Below are positions 1 through 7,539 of a stretch of 45,843 nt of DNA, piece by piece. The translations under genes and the position numbers were made by a program. This stretch comes from Oscillospiraceae bacterium (lineage in GTDB: Bacteria > Bacillota > Clostridia > Oscillospirales > CAG-272): positions 1-45,843 of the forward strand of contig SVQK01000061.1 in the NCBI GenBank assembly GCA_015065385.1, in the 5' to 3' direction. Positions within the stretch are counted from its first letter, which is position 1. Each line of letters starts with the position of its first letter. The notes under the pieces were generated by a model that saw only the letters and a list, made by a program, of their open reading frames with translations, searched no databases and was not told where the DNA came from.

Positions 1-170
1 CCTTTCTTGTACTCCCGGATGGTTTGGCGTACGATATTGATGCTCAGCCCGACGTTGGCTTGTATTTCCTTTGTTTTCTTTCCAGTCTTCCACTGTGCGA
101 TGCCTTGCTTCTTTGCCACGTAAACCGTCTCCGGGCTTGCTTTCCGAAAGTCGATTTTTTCTTCGTCCAT
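1..170 (-). CDS. IS630-type transposase, N-terminal part (cut by window start)
   Basis: The reverse strand reads from an ATG at 170 to the window edge (56 codons visible). An AGGAG ribosome site lies 7 nt upstream of the ATG. The visible residues form a helix-turn-helix: a basic stretch, then GKKTKEIQANVGLSINIVRQ and IREYKKG. This is the layout of the N-terminal DNA-binding domain of IS630/Tc1-type DDE transposases. The catalytic DDE domain would lie to the left of the window and cannot be checked. A good promoter lies just upstream, so the gene could be expressed. An unrelated HTH protein is possible because only the DNA-binding part is visible. Confidence 0.6.
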   Translation of the reverse strand, partial: MDEEKIDFRKASPETVYVAKKQGIAQWKTGKKTKEIQANVGLSINIVRQTIREYKK

Positions 171-200
171 GGTCGTTCTCCTGCTGTGCGGTTTGCCTTT

Positions 201-229
201 ATTCTACCATGGATTTGTGAATATTTCAA
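201..229 (-). promoter_or_regulatory. Sigma-A promoter of the transposase gene
   Basis: Read on the minus strand: -35 TTGAAA (229-224), 17-nt spacer, -10 TAGAAT (206-201). It precedes the ATG at 170 by about 30 nt and the ribosome site lies between. Seen directly; activity is inferred. Confidence 0.6.
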
Positions 230-399
230 CCGTTAGTTTGTTGGGGCATCAATAATATCACGCATATAAGACTGACCGCGCCGGAGAGCAGATTCGGCCA
301 CAAAACCACTCTGTCAGAACATGTCAATCGCTTTGACCGGAGGGTTGAGCAGGCCATTTAGATCTCGGCGCGGCAATTCGGAATTTAGAGGTGTGCATT

Positions 400-1032
400 A
401 TGGAAAGTATAGATAACGACACTTTCTATGAATATGTAAAACAATACGATCCGGACAGTAAATATCACTTCGTCGGTGCTGTTGACTATCATCTATTATG
501 CGATGATAAATCTTATAAAGGGATAGAATCTCATAGAGAAGCGCTGCGTTTTGTCTTTGACTTGCTGGTGAAAGACAGCATAAAGAATCAAGAAAGCGCC
601 CGAATTATGCTGGGAGACGACATTGCAGATAAATTGTGCCCTCTGGTTTATGACATCGATAAGGCAAAGCCTTCGCCGCTGGATCCGCAGGTGTTCTTCT
701 ACTGCCCGAACATGATAAAGACTGATTATAATGGAAACGTCTTTTATGATGCCGATTGGATGCCAAACGACGAGAACTTTGGAACTACCGTTCCTTACTG
801 GTATGCGTTGATGGAACCGGTGTATGGCAGAAGAAACAAGCCCGAAGACTTCAAAAATGTGAACAAAGTTCTGTTTCCAAACGGCACAGATACACTTGAC
901 ATCTATGAATGGACGACGGACTGGTCGGATTTCTTTGATGACGGACACGAATGGTATGGTGCATGCTGCTGGAGTATCTATGATAAGACGCTGAACAGAT
1001 ATGTAGTAATGCTCGTATCGGCGACAGACTGA
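400..1032 (+). CDS. Hypothetical protein, AT-richer than its neighbours
   Basis: This is a 210-residue protein from the ATG at 400, with a GAGG ribosome site about 8 nt upstream; an in-frame GTG at 391 is less likely because it overlaps that site. I do not recognise the family. It has no signal peptide or membrane segment. It is acidic and rich in Tyr, Trp and Asp, with a C-terminal segment around WYGACCWSIYDKTLNRYVV that looks like a compact beta-rich fold. Codon use is clearly more AT-rich than in the surrounding genes and it sits beside a transposase, which suggests horizontal arrival. Small acidic proteins like this are often immunity or accessory proteins, but nothing in the sequence proves that. 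No toxin gene is visible next to it. Confidence 0.6.
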   Translation: MESIDNDTFYEYVKQYDPDSKYHFVGAVDYHLLCDDKSYKGIESHREALRFVFDLLVKDSIKNQESARIMLGDDIADKLCPLVYDIDKAKPSPLDPQVFFYCPNMIKTDYNGNVFYDADWMPNDENFGTTVPYWYALMEPVYGRRNKPEDFKNVNKVLFPNGTDTLDIYEWTTDWSDFFDDGHEWYGACCWSIYDKTLNRYVVMLVSATD

Positions 1033-1033
1033 C

Positions 1034-1063
1034 AAATTCCGGCTTTGAGAAGAACGGGAATTT
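1034..1063 (+). terminator. Weak hairpin after the hypothetical gene
   Basis: A 7-bp inverted repeat (AAATTCC 1034-1040, GGAATTT 1057-1063) starts just after the stop codon. The following tract is only partly T-rich, so this is a poor terminator at best. Confidence 0.3.
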
Positions 1064-1151
1064 TATGCAGTTAAAGTTGTGAAGGCGCGTCAGAACACAA
1101 TTCTTAACGTACTTATCCTTTTGTTTTCTCCCGATCATTTATCCGCTGCTG

Positions 1152-3230
1152 TTACGCAAGCGGTATCAGGTATTCCGCAAAAGACAGCTTTTTGATCGTC
1201 GCTTTTACCGTTTTGTCTTCAACGGATACCGTGTTTTCATATTCACAAATCTGTTCTTGTCCCGGCATATTCGTCGCCGTCAGGCTGTCGGCGCACATGA
1301 TATACCCGCGATATTCTCCGTCCGGGATCGAAAACGCGGACAGATCGAGCTCAAGGCTCTCTTCGACCTCCGATTTGTTCAGTACGTTCAGTACAAGCGC
1401 GTCTCCCTGCGCGTTCATCGAAAGCTGAATTTGCACGGAATCGTTTCTTTTCGGCCTATAGTCTTCGATAACAAGCGTTCTGTATGCTTTTGTGCTTGCG
1501 AACTTATGCAGGATCAGTCCCGACGGGTTCACATACGTTCCCTCCTTCGGGGTTTCAATGACCGCCTGCGTATGGTTGTCGGCGAATGCGCTGAAGCATA
1601 CGAAATCCACATCTTCTCCGTGCCGCTGCCACGTCATCAGGTTTTCCGCCGTTTCGAGCGCGTAAGACCATTTGTTGAAGATGATGCACCTGCTTATCAT
1701 TCTTTCCGATTTCGGTATGAAATTATAAAGATCCGCGCCGTTCATCGGCACCCATTCCGTATTGCAGTATTTTATATGCGTTCCGTGTTTTTCGTTGAAT
1801 TCCTTTATGATCGCAAGCTTGCTTTCAAGCTCGGATTCGTCAATACCTCTGTCGGCGAAAAAGTCTATGTCTTCTCCGGCTATCTCGGTCATCCTGCGCA
1901 GCTCATCGTAGGTGTAGGCATACGACTCCATGCCGATCTTTATCGAAGGATCGACTGCTTTCATCATTTTCGAATACAGGACGACGGCGTTTGCATACTC
2001 CTCTGCTTTATACCATCTGAAGACCTCGTTGTCCATTTCCCAGTATTTGATACCGAACGGCTTTTCTCTGCCGTTCGCCGCTCTTTGTCTGCCGCCCTCG
2101 GTGGACAGATCTCCGTTGCAGTACTCGACCCAGGCCGCGGCATCGAGCGCACCTTGCTTTATATCCGTGAACTGCGGCAGATCGTGCCCGTGAGGCGAGG
2201 CGTGAAGCGATTTATCGTTCGGGTCGCCGTCAAGCGATTCCCGCGGTACATATTCAAAATACCGTTTGAAGGGATGATACATATTGATGCAGATCATCGA
2301 CTCACCGCCGATCTCCTCCGCATACGACGCAAGCTCGTCCGTGCCGATGTCGTTGTACTGGAAACCGCCCCAGAAATAGGAATATCCCGGCTTGCGCTTT
2401 TTACCTACTCCGTCGCGCCAGTTATAAAACGAGCCGAAACAGCCGCCGGGCCAGCGCATGACCTTCGGAGAGGTGAATCTGCCGGCTTCAACCGCGTCTC
2501 TTTTGAATCCGTGTACAGCGTCCCCGGGCATCAGCGAAAAGTCGTCACATACATATTCGGATCCGGACGGTATGAGAAGAGCGAACGTATATCTTCCGTC
2601 TTCTTTGACGGAAAGCGACGCTTTTACCTCCTCATAACAGGCCCCGACGTCCGGAATTTCCGCAATACAGACCGGAGATGCGGTCGTGCCCTCTTTATAA
2701 AACGCCGCGTAAAGGCTTCCCTTGCCGGATTTTTTTCTGATCATGCCCCTGAACGCGTAGAGTACGCCGGCAAAACAGTATTTGCCGTCCTGTGCGAGTC
2801 CTCCCGGCTCACCGTTTTTGTTTACGACACGCATTGCGTATTCACCGTGGCAAACGTCCCTGATCTGTTCTATATGAACGTCAGCGGACGGCGAATCGTT
2901 GATGACGAATGCCGCGTCGTCGCGGACGGGCTGGTATCCGGCAACGCCCGGAAATGCAAACCACGCGTTGTGCTCGTAGCCGGAATGATACCACCCGAGC
3001 TTTCTCCAGTCCGGCTCATACGACGAACCCGGATTTTCGTCCTCGGATAACATGTAGGAACACATTTTATGTATCGCCCCGTAGGGAACGGTCGGCTCGA
3101 AACTGCGGTTGAAAAACATTTCCGCACCGAGTCCCGATTCCTGAAAGCCGAACGAAAGCTCTATGAAATTTGAAGTCAGCTTCTTGCTGATTGGTGTTCC
3201 GTGATACTGCGCGGTCGCTTTTAATTTCAT
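1152..3230 (-). CDS. Alpha-L-arabinofuranosidase, GH51 family
   Basis: This 692-residue protein should release terminal alpha-L-arabinofuranosyl units from arabinan or arabinoxylan oligosaccharides (retaining mechanism, EC 3.2.1.55). The N-terminal third is a carbohydrate-binding-like beta domain. A TIM barrel follows, with the GH51 signatures WPGGCFGSFYNWRDGVG, the acid/base Glu402 in WEMDNEV and the probable nucleophile Glu492 in CNTEWVP. The last ~150 residues fit the C-terminal beta-sandwich. There is no signal peptide, so it probably acts in the cytoplasm on imported oligosaccharides. I chose the ATG at 3230 because AGGAG lies 6 nt upstream; the frame stays open to 3269 without a better ribosome site. 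It is monocistronic with its own promoter and a long leader. Confidence 0.88.
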   Translation of the reverse strand: MKLKATAQYHGTPISKKLTSNFIELSFGFQESGLGAEMFFNRSFEPTVPYGAIHKMCSYMLSEDENPGSSYEPDWRKLGWYHSGYEHNAWFAFPGVAGYQPVRDDAAFVINDSPSADVHIEQIRDVCHGEYAMRVVNKNGEPGGLAQDGKYCFAGVLYAFRGMIRKKSGKGSLYAAFYKEGTTASPVCIAEIPDVGACYEEVKASLSVKEDGRYTFALLIPSGSEYVCDDFSLMPGDAVHGFKRDAVEAGRFTSPKVMRWPGGCFGSFYNWRDGVGKKRKPGYSYFWGGFQYNDIGTDELASYAEEIGGESMICINMYHPFKRYFEYVPRESLDGDPNDKSLHASPHGHDLPQFTDIKQGALDAAAWVEYCNGDLSTEGGRQRAANGREKPFGIKYWEMDNEVFRWYKAEEYANAVVLYSKMMKAVDPSIKIGMESYAYTYDELRRMTEIAGEDIDFFADRGIDESELESKLAIIKEFNEKHGTHIKYCNTEWVPMNGADLYNFIPKSERMISRCIIFNKWSYALETAENLMTWQRHGEDVDFVCFSAFADNHTQAVIETPKEGTYVNPSGLILHKFASTKAYRTLVIEDYRPKRNDSVQIQLSMNAQGDALVLNVLNKSEVEESLELDLSAFSIPDGEYRGYIMCADSLTATNMPGQEQICEYENTVSVEDKTVKATIKKLSFAEYLIPLA

Positions 3231-3406
3231 GATTTCTCCTGTTTCTACGCATTGTCGGATTCTTGCCATTTTTTAGTCCGTCGGCTCACCGAGCTTTTCT
3301 ATCACCGGGACTATGTGCCCGACAGCCATGTCGCAGTGATGCGTCGGAGCCTCGGCAAAACCTCGGGAACCGGGCAGGCACAGCAGTCTGCCAACTATCC
3401 ATTTTC

Positions 3407-3435
3407 ATTTTACACCATCGCTGCTGTGTTTTCAA
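3407..3435 (-). promoter_or_regulatory. Sigma-A promoter of the GH51 gene
   Basis: Minus strand: -35 TTGAAA (3435-3430), 17-nt spacer, -10 TAAAAT (3412-3407). The start codon is about 175 nt downstream, giving an unusually long leader. Confidence 0.6.
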
Positions 3436-3731
3436 GTGTGATTGTCGCTTTTTTGAGTACAAAATTGCGCCTCTGTACTCTTCCGCCCTTTACACCGTCC
3501 TTCAAAAAAGCACTCGAAGTTCCCCTCCGCAAAGAAGATCACGGAAAAGCCTGTGAGAAAGGACTCAAGGACTTCGACTGATTTTTGACGGGACGTTGGA
3601 ATTGGATAAGAGGGTGGATAGAGATCGATAACTGAACACATCCGCCGTTTCGCCGGATTCGTTTCCTCTGGACCGGCGGAGTTTTCGCGCAGGGAAGGGA
3701 GCGGCTTTTTTTGTCTGGAAAAGAAAAAGGA

Positions 3732-3760
3732 TTGAACTTGATGAGGAAATATGGTATAAT
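3732..3760 (+). promoter_or_regulatory. Sigma-A promoter of the thiaminase-like gene
   Basis: -35 TTGAAC (3732-3737), 17-nt spacer, perfect -10 TATAAT (3755-3760). The start codon lies 137 nt downstream. Confidence 0.75.
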
Positions 3761-3786
3761 GATTTGTGAAAGAAAAACCATAAAGC

Positions 3787-3871
3787 CCAATTGATACTTC
3801 ATGTGGGAGATCCGTCTCACATGGTTCCGAAGAAGGGTAACAAAAGTATCGCCAGCTGTCTGCTCAATCGG
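3787..3871 (+). promoter_or_regulatory. Structured leader of the thiaminase-like gene
   Basis: Complementary segments are nested in the leader: an inner hairpin ATGT..GAGA/TCTC..ACAT (3801-3822), a 7-bp stem GATACTT/AAGTATC (3793-3799 with 3844-3850), and an outer match CCAATTGA/TCAATCGG (3787-3794 with 3864-3871, one mismatch) that ends 9 nt before the AGGAGG at 3881. The outer and middle stems share two bases, so they may alternate. None of the known TPP riboswitch conserved blocks is visible. Folding and function are inferred. Confidence 0.4.
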
Positions 3872-3897
3872 TTTTCAGGAAGGAGGAACAGCCCCTC

Positions 3898-4926
3898 ATG
3901 ATGGATCCTGCCGTGAAGAAAAATGCCGGAAACGACGAATCTCCGATCGTCATCTACTACTTCTACGATCTTACGGATACAGATTATTTCTGCCTGAATC
4001 TGGAACGTCGTTTCCGTGAGTCGGGACATACGCGCAGAATCGAATTCAAAAACTGGAACTGCTACAAGAGGCTTCCTGGGGAAGACGGGGATATTTTCAT
4101 TTTCGACGGCATCACGATGACCGCGCTTGTGGAGAAGGGATATCTGCACCGGCTGCCCGAAATCATCGATACCGACGATATGTTTGATTGGACCATCGAC
4201 AAGAGCAAAGTGCGCAGGAAGACATACGGCGTTCCGCTGATGATATGCGCCAACGCGCTCATCTGCCGCAAGGAAGACGACCGGAACGTCAGAAATCTGA
4301 TGGAACTGCATGAACCCGTGGCCATACCCATGCGCACAATGCTCATGTACTATTATCTGCAATCCTTCTGCAACTATCAGACGGATTCCGAAAAGATACG
4401 CGAAGTGTTCGAGCACCTGATCGAATTGATGGGGGGCAGGGAATTTCTCGACAAATCCTCCCTCGACGATTATAACGGGATCAATCGGTTCAAGCGGGGA
4501 GAATGTCGGTACTTTTTGGGCTTTACCGAAAGCCTGCGCCTGTTCGATCCAGGGGAATATGTGGTCCGTTTTGCCAATTTCTCGGATAAAGAGGAGGATC
4601 AGATGCCGCTGTTCATGGTGGACTACGCTTCTCTGGGAAATCATGTGCGGGAAGAGAAGCTGCTTGACTGTCTCGATCTTTTGGAAATTATGGCGGACAG
4701 ACGTTTCGTCTATGACCTGTGCGCGCAGGAGGGTAAACCGCAGTACATGCTTCCTGCCATGAAAAGCGTATATCCCGATCTTGCCAGACTGGATCCTCTG
4801 TACAATCGGCTGTACGAAATGCTTCTGCCCGAGGAGAACGGTGTCTTCCGCTACGGAGCGCGTTTCTATGAGGAGTTTTACCAAAACAGCGACGATTTTC
4901 TGAAAGAGCTGAAGCGGCAGGAATGA
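3898..4926 (+). CDS. Thiaminase I-like (thiamine pyridinylase) protein without a signal peptide
   Basis: This 342-residue protein resembles thiaminase I, a secreted enzyme with a periplasmic-binding-protein fold that replaces the thiazole of thiamine by a nucleophile. Matching features are DGDIFIFDGI, YGVPLMICANALIC, GFTESLRLF and PQYMLPAMKSVYPDL followed by DPLYNRLY. Cys117 in the ICANALIC segment is in the right place to be the catalytic cysteine, and Glu211 in GFTESL is a candidate general base; both are inferences. Known thiaminases carry a signal peptide, but this protein starts directly with a hydrophilic segment, so a cytoplasmic role such as salvage or sensing is likelier. AGGAGG lies 11 nt before the first of two adjacent ATGs. 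Alternative: a divergent solute-binding protein. Confidence 0.6.
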   Translation: MMDPAVKKNAGNDESPIVIYYFYDLTDTDYFCLNLERRFRESGHTRRIEFKNWNCYKRLPGEDGDIFIFDGITMTALVEKGYLHRLPEIIDTDDMFDWTIDKSKVRRKTYGVPLMICANALICRKEDDRNVRNLMELHEPVAIPMRTMLMYYYLQSFCNYQTDSEKIREVFEHLIELMGGREFLDKSSLDDYNGINRFKRGECRYFLGFTESLRLFDPGEYVVRFANFSDKEEDQMPLFMVDYASLGNHVREEKLLDCLDLLEIMADRRFVYDLCAQEGKPQYMLPAMKSVYPDLARLDPLYNRLYEMLLPEENGVFRYGARFYEEFYQNSDDFLKELKRQE

Positions 4927-5040
4927 CGGAACGGTTCAACGTGCAAGAACACGACGCTGAAAATAAGGTGACGACAAAATACGCCGTTCCTCGGACCGGA
5001 GCGTTTTTCCCCGGTTTTTCGCGGAATCTTTCCGAACCGC

Positions 5041-5069
5041 TTGCATCCGGTTCCCGACTGTGCTATACT
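5041..5069 (+). promoter_or_regulatory. Sigma-A promoter of the acyltransferase gene
   Basis: -35 TTGCAT (5041-5046), 17-nt spacer ending in the extended element TGTGC, -10 TATACT (5064-5069). Confidence 0.7.
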
Positions 5070-5108
5070 GAAAAAGACTTTACGGAATGAATGATCAGAG
5101 AGGCAGAG

Positions 5109-6380
5109 ATGAAAGAGGAGTTCGAGCGGTTTGACATGTCGCGCCGTCCCACCAGAACCAAATGGTATCTCCATCCCGTGACCATCGCGGTCAGTCTTCC
5201 GGACGTGATCCGCCACCGGACGATTCTGAAACGGAGCGGAACGGAGGGACTGAAGCCGCCCTATCTTCTGCTCTGCAACCACAACGCGTTCTTCGATTTC
5301 AAGGTCGCCACCCGCGCCATCTGGCCGTCCCGCGCCAATTATGTGGTCGCCATCGACGGGTTCATCGGGCGGGAAAAGCTCCTGCGGGACGTCGGCTGTA
5401 TTTGCAAACGGAAGTTCACAAGCGACATCTCCCTTGTCCGGAACTTGCAGCAGACCGTGAAAAACGGGGACGTGATCGTGCTGTATCCGGAGGCACGGTA
5501 TTCCCTCTGCGGCACGACCGCCGTCCTGCCGGAATCCCTCGGAATGCTCTGCCGCCTTTTGAAAATCCCCGTCGTCACCCTGATCTGCCATGGCCACCAT
5601 ATCAACTCCCCTTTCTGGAATCTCCATGACCGCCGCGTCGCGCCGACCGAAGCGGAGTTCAGCCTGCTCTTTTCGCCGGAGGAGCTTCGGACTTTAGAGG
5701 CGGAGGAGATCAACCGCCGGATCGTGGATGCCTTTCAGTACGACGACTACCGTTGGCAGAAGGAGCGCGGGATCCGGGTGACCTACCGCCGCCGTGCCGA
5801 GGGACTTCACAAGGTGCTCTATCAGTGCCCGGCCTGCGGGGAAGAGTTCCGCATGAGGTCGGAGCTTGACCGGCTGATCTGCGGCGCATGCGGGAAACGC
5901 TGGATCATGGAGCAGACCGGAGACCTGCGCGCGGAAACCGGCGGGACGGAGTTTTCCCATATTCCCGACTGGTACGAATGGGAGCGGGCGAACGTCCGGG
6001 ACGAGGTGGCGCGCGGCGTCTATTCGAGCGGGGAGGTGGAGGTTCATGTGGACTCCCTGCCGAACGCCCGCGGCTATATCCGCCTCGGAAACGGGATCAT
6101 GACGCACGACATGAACGGCTTTGCCGTGCGGGGCGTCGATCGGGACGGGGATCCGTTCGAGATGCTGAAACCGCCGGCTTCCCTCTATTCCTGCCACATC
6201 GAATATGAATACCTCGGCAAATACGGCGACTGCGTGGATCTGAATACCCTCCGCGACACATGGTACGTCTATCCGCATGGAGAACGCTTCTCCGTCACGA
6301 AAATGGCGCTTGCCACGGAAGAACTGTATTTCGCTCACAGGCGCGCGGAAGGGAAGCCCTGTCCGCCCGGTCTTGCCTGA
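5109..6380 (+). CDS. PlsC-like lysophospholipid acyltransferase with C-terminal zinc ribbon
   Basis: This 423-residue protein combines an acyltransferase domain (about 1-220) with an extension. The catalytic HX4D motif is seen as NHNAFFDF (His58, Asp63), and the phosphate-binding block as YPEARYS (Glu128, Arg130) instead of the common PEGTRS. It should transfer an acyl group to a lysophospholipid or a related acceptor at the membrane face. After the catalytic domain come two CxxC pairs (Cys240/243 and Cys258/261), a zinc ribbon, and about 150 residues of unrecognised beta-rich sequence. No long membrane helix is obvious. The ATG at 5109 has AGAGG 5 nt upstream; an in-frame ATG at 5091 has no clear ribosome site and sits very close to the expected transcript start. 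Confidence 0.75.
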   Translation: MKEEFERFDMSRRPTRTKWYLHPVTIAVSLPDVIRHRTILKRSGTEGLKPPYLLLCNHNAFFDFKVATRAIWPSRANYVVAIDGFIGREKLLRDVGCICKRKFTSDISLVRNLQQTVKNGDVIVLYPEARYSLCGTTAVLPESLGMLCRLLKIPVVTLICHGHHINSPFWNLHDRRVAPTEAEFSLLFSPEELRTLEAEEINRRIVDAFQYDDYRWQKERGIRVTYRRRAEGLHKVLYQCPACGEEFRMRSELDRLICGACGKRWIMEQTGDLRAETGGTEFSHIPDWYEWERANVRDEVARGVYSSGEVEVHVDSLPNARGYIRLGNGIMTHDMNGFAVRGVDRDGDPFEMLKPPASLYSCHIEYEYLGKYGDCVDLNTLRDTWYVYPHGERFSVTKMALATEELYFAHRRAEGKPCPPGLA

Positions 6381-6388
6381 TTCTCCCG

Positions 6389-6417
6389 TTGACATAGCAC
6401 CGCGTATCCGCTCTCAT
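6389..6417 (+). promoter_or_regulatory. Possible weak promoter before the xylanase gene
   Basis: A perfect -35 TTGACA (6389-6394) is followed after 17 nt by TCTCAT (6412-6417), a poor -10. The xylanase may instead be read through from the acyltransferase gene 84 nt upstream. Confidence 0.35.
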
Positions 6418-6464
6418 AAACCCGGAATAACGGTTAAATACTACAGAAAGCGAGAAATCGGATC

Positions 6465-7502
6465 ATGGCGCAGCTGACAGACAGGACCGCTTATTCGCCC
6501 GACGTCCCGTCCTTGAAGGAGGTCTTCCGGAACAGGCTCCGGATCGGCGCGGCCGTCAACACATGGGATCTGGAACCGGAAGCCGAAGCCGGCAGGGTCA
6601 TCCGGAAGCAGTTCGGCATCCTGACGCTGGAAAATGAATCCAAACCCCTGTACGTTCACCCGGAGGAGGACCGGTACTTTTTTGACCGGTTCGACAAATT
6701 CGTCCGGTTCGGGGAAGAAAACGGGATCGCGCTCCGGGGACACACCCTCGTCTGGCACGGTCAGTGTCCCGGCTGGTTCTTCCGGGACGGGGACTCCGAC
6801 GCCTCCCATGATCTGCTTCTTTCCCGGATGAAGGAACACATCAAAACCGTCGTATCCCGGTATCGGGGCCGCGTCGCCGTCTGGGACGTGCTGAACGAGG
6901 TGCTCCGGGACGAGGGAGGACTCAGAGAATCCCGCTGGTACAGGATCGCCGGAGAGGACTACATTCCCGCCGCGTTCTTCGCCGCCTGCGAAGCGGATCC
7001 GGACGCGCGCCTTGTCATCAACGACTACAACCTCGAATCCTCCGAAGCAAAGGCCGATACCATGGCCGCTCTCGTCGAAAGCCTGATCCGGAACGGGGTT
7101 CCCGTGGACGCCGTGGGACTGCAGATGCACCTGAACCTGTACACGGACATGGAGCTTCTCAAAAAGAACGTCCGAAAACTCGCAGAACTGCGCCGCCTCA
7201 AGCCTGACTTCAAATTGGAGGTCACGGAGCTGGATCTTTCCTGCTACCGCTGGGGCGACAACGCGGAGGATCTCATATGGACGGAGGAGCATGAGCGGGC
7301 TTTCCGGGAAAAATACGCCGCCCTGTTCCGCTTCTATCTCGAGCTGTCCGAAGAAGGCATTCTCGATTCGGTCGTTTTCTGGGGATTGAACGACGGCGTT
7401 TCGTGGCTCAACGGATTCCCCGTCCGGCGGCGGAACTATCCGCTTCTCATCGGGCGGAACAACCTTCTGAAACCCGCCTTCTTCGACGTGGCCGGACTGT
7501 GA
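6465..7502 (+). CDS. Endo-1,4-beta-xylanase, GH10 family, intracellular type
   Basis: This 345-residue single-domain GH10 enzyme cleaves beta-1,4 bonds in xylan oligosaccharides with retention (EC 3.2.1.8). All family blocks are present: TLENESKP, RGHTLVWHGQCPGWF, the acid/base Glu145 in WDVLNEV, NDYNLE, LQMHLN and the nucleophile Glu255 in VTELDLS, followed by VVFWGLNDGVSWL. The spacing between the two glutamates (110 residues) fits the family. There is no signal peptide or carbohydrate-binding module, so it should act inside the cell on imported xylo-oligosaccharides, as the intracellular GH10 enzymes of other Firmicutes do. The ribosome site before the ATG is weak. The GH172 gene follows after 37 nt and is probably co-transcribed. 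Confidence 0.93.
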   Translation: MAQLTDRTAYSPDVPSLKEVFRNRLRIGAAVNTWDLEPEAEAGRVIRKQFGILTLENESKPLYVHPEEDRYFFDRFDKFVRFGEENGIALRGHTLVWHGQCPGWFFRDGDSDASHDLLLSRMKEHIKTVVSRYRGRVAVWDVLNEVLRDEGGLRESRWYRIAGEDYIPAAFFAACEADPDARLVINDYNLESSEAKADTMAALVESLIRNGVPVDAVGLQMHLNLYTDMELLKKNVRKLAELRRLKPDFKLEVTELDLSCYRWGDNAEDLIWTEEHERAFREKYAALFRFYLELSEEGILDSVVFWGLNDGVSWLNGFPVRRRNYPLLIGRNNLLKPAFFDVAGL

Positions 7503-7539
7503 GCGAATCGAACAAAGAAAAATCCGGGAGGAATCTGTC

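Larger units (their letters stand above)
3231..3897. other. Divergent intergenic region (667 bp) with two promoters and two leaders
   Basis: No convincing gene is seen. The left part is the ~170-nt leader of the GH51 gene (minus strand), which contains an unexplained 18-codon frame (3329-3273, ATG to TAA) without a ribosome site. The right part holds the promoter and ~137-nt leader of the thiaminase-like gene. The middle (about 3436-3731) shows only weak inverted repeats (for example CCGCCG and CGGCGG near 3650-3685), and open frames there have no ribosome site or recognisable protein. Confidence 0.5.

Noticed and set aside
1257..3050. A 597-codon open frame on the plus strand, antisense to the GH51 gene
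   Set aside because: Arg-rich, no ribosome site, mirrors the codons of a well-supported gene. The same holds for long antisense frames at 35915-37762 and 39078-41552 (era/recO and mutS2).
3252..3581. Small open frames on the plus strand in the GH51 upstream region
   Set aside because: No ribosome site, unusual composition, overlap with a promoter on the other strand.
3761..3897. TPP riboswitch before the thiaminase-like gene
   Set aside because: The conserved CTGAGA and the second sensor-helix blocks are absent.
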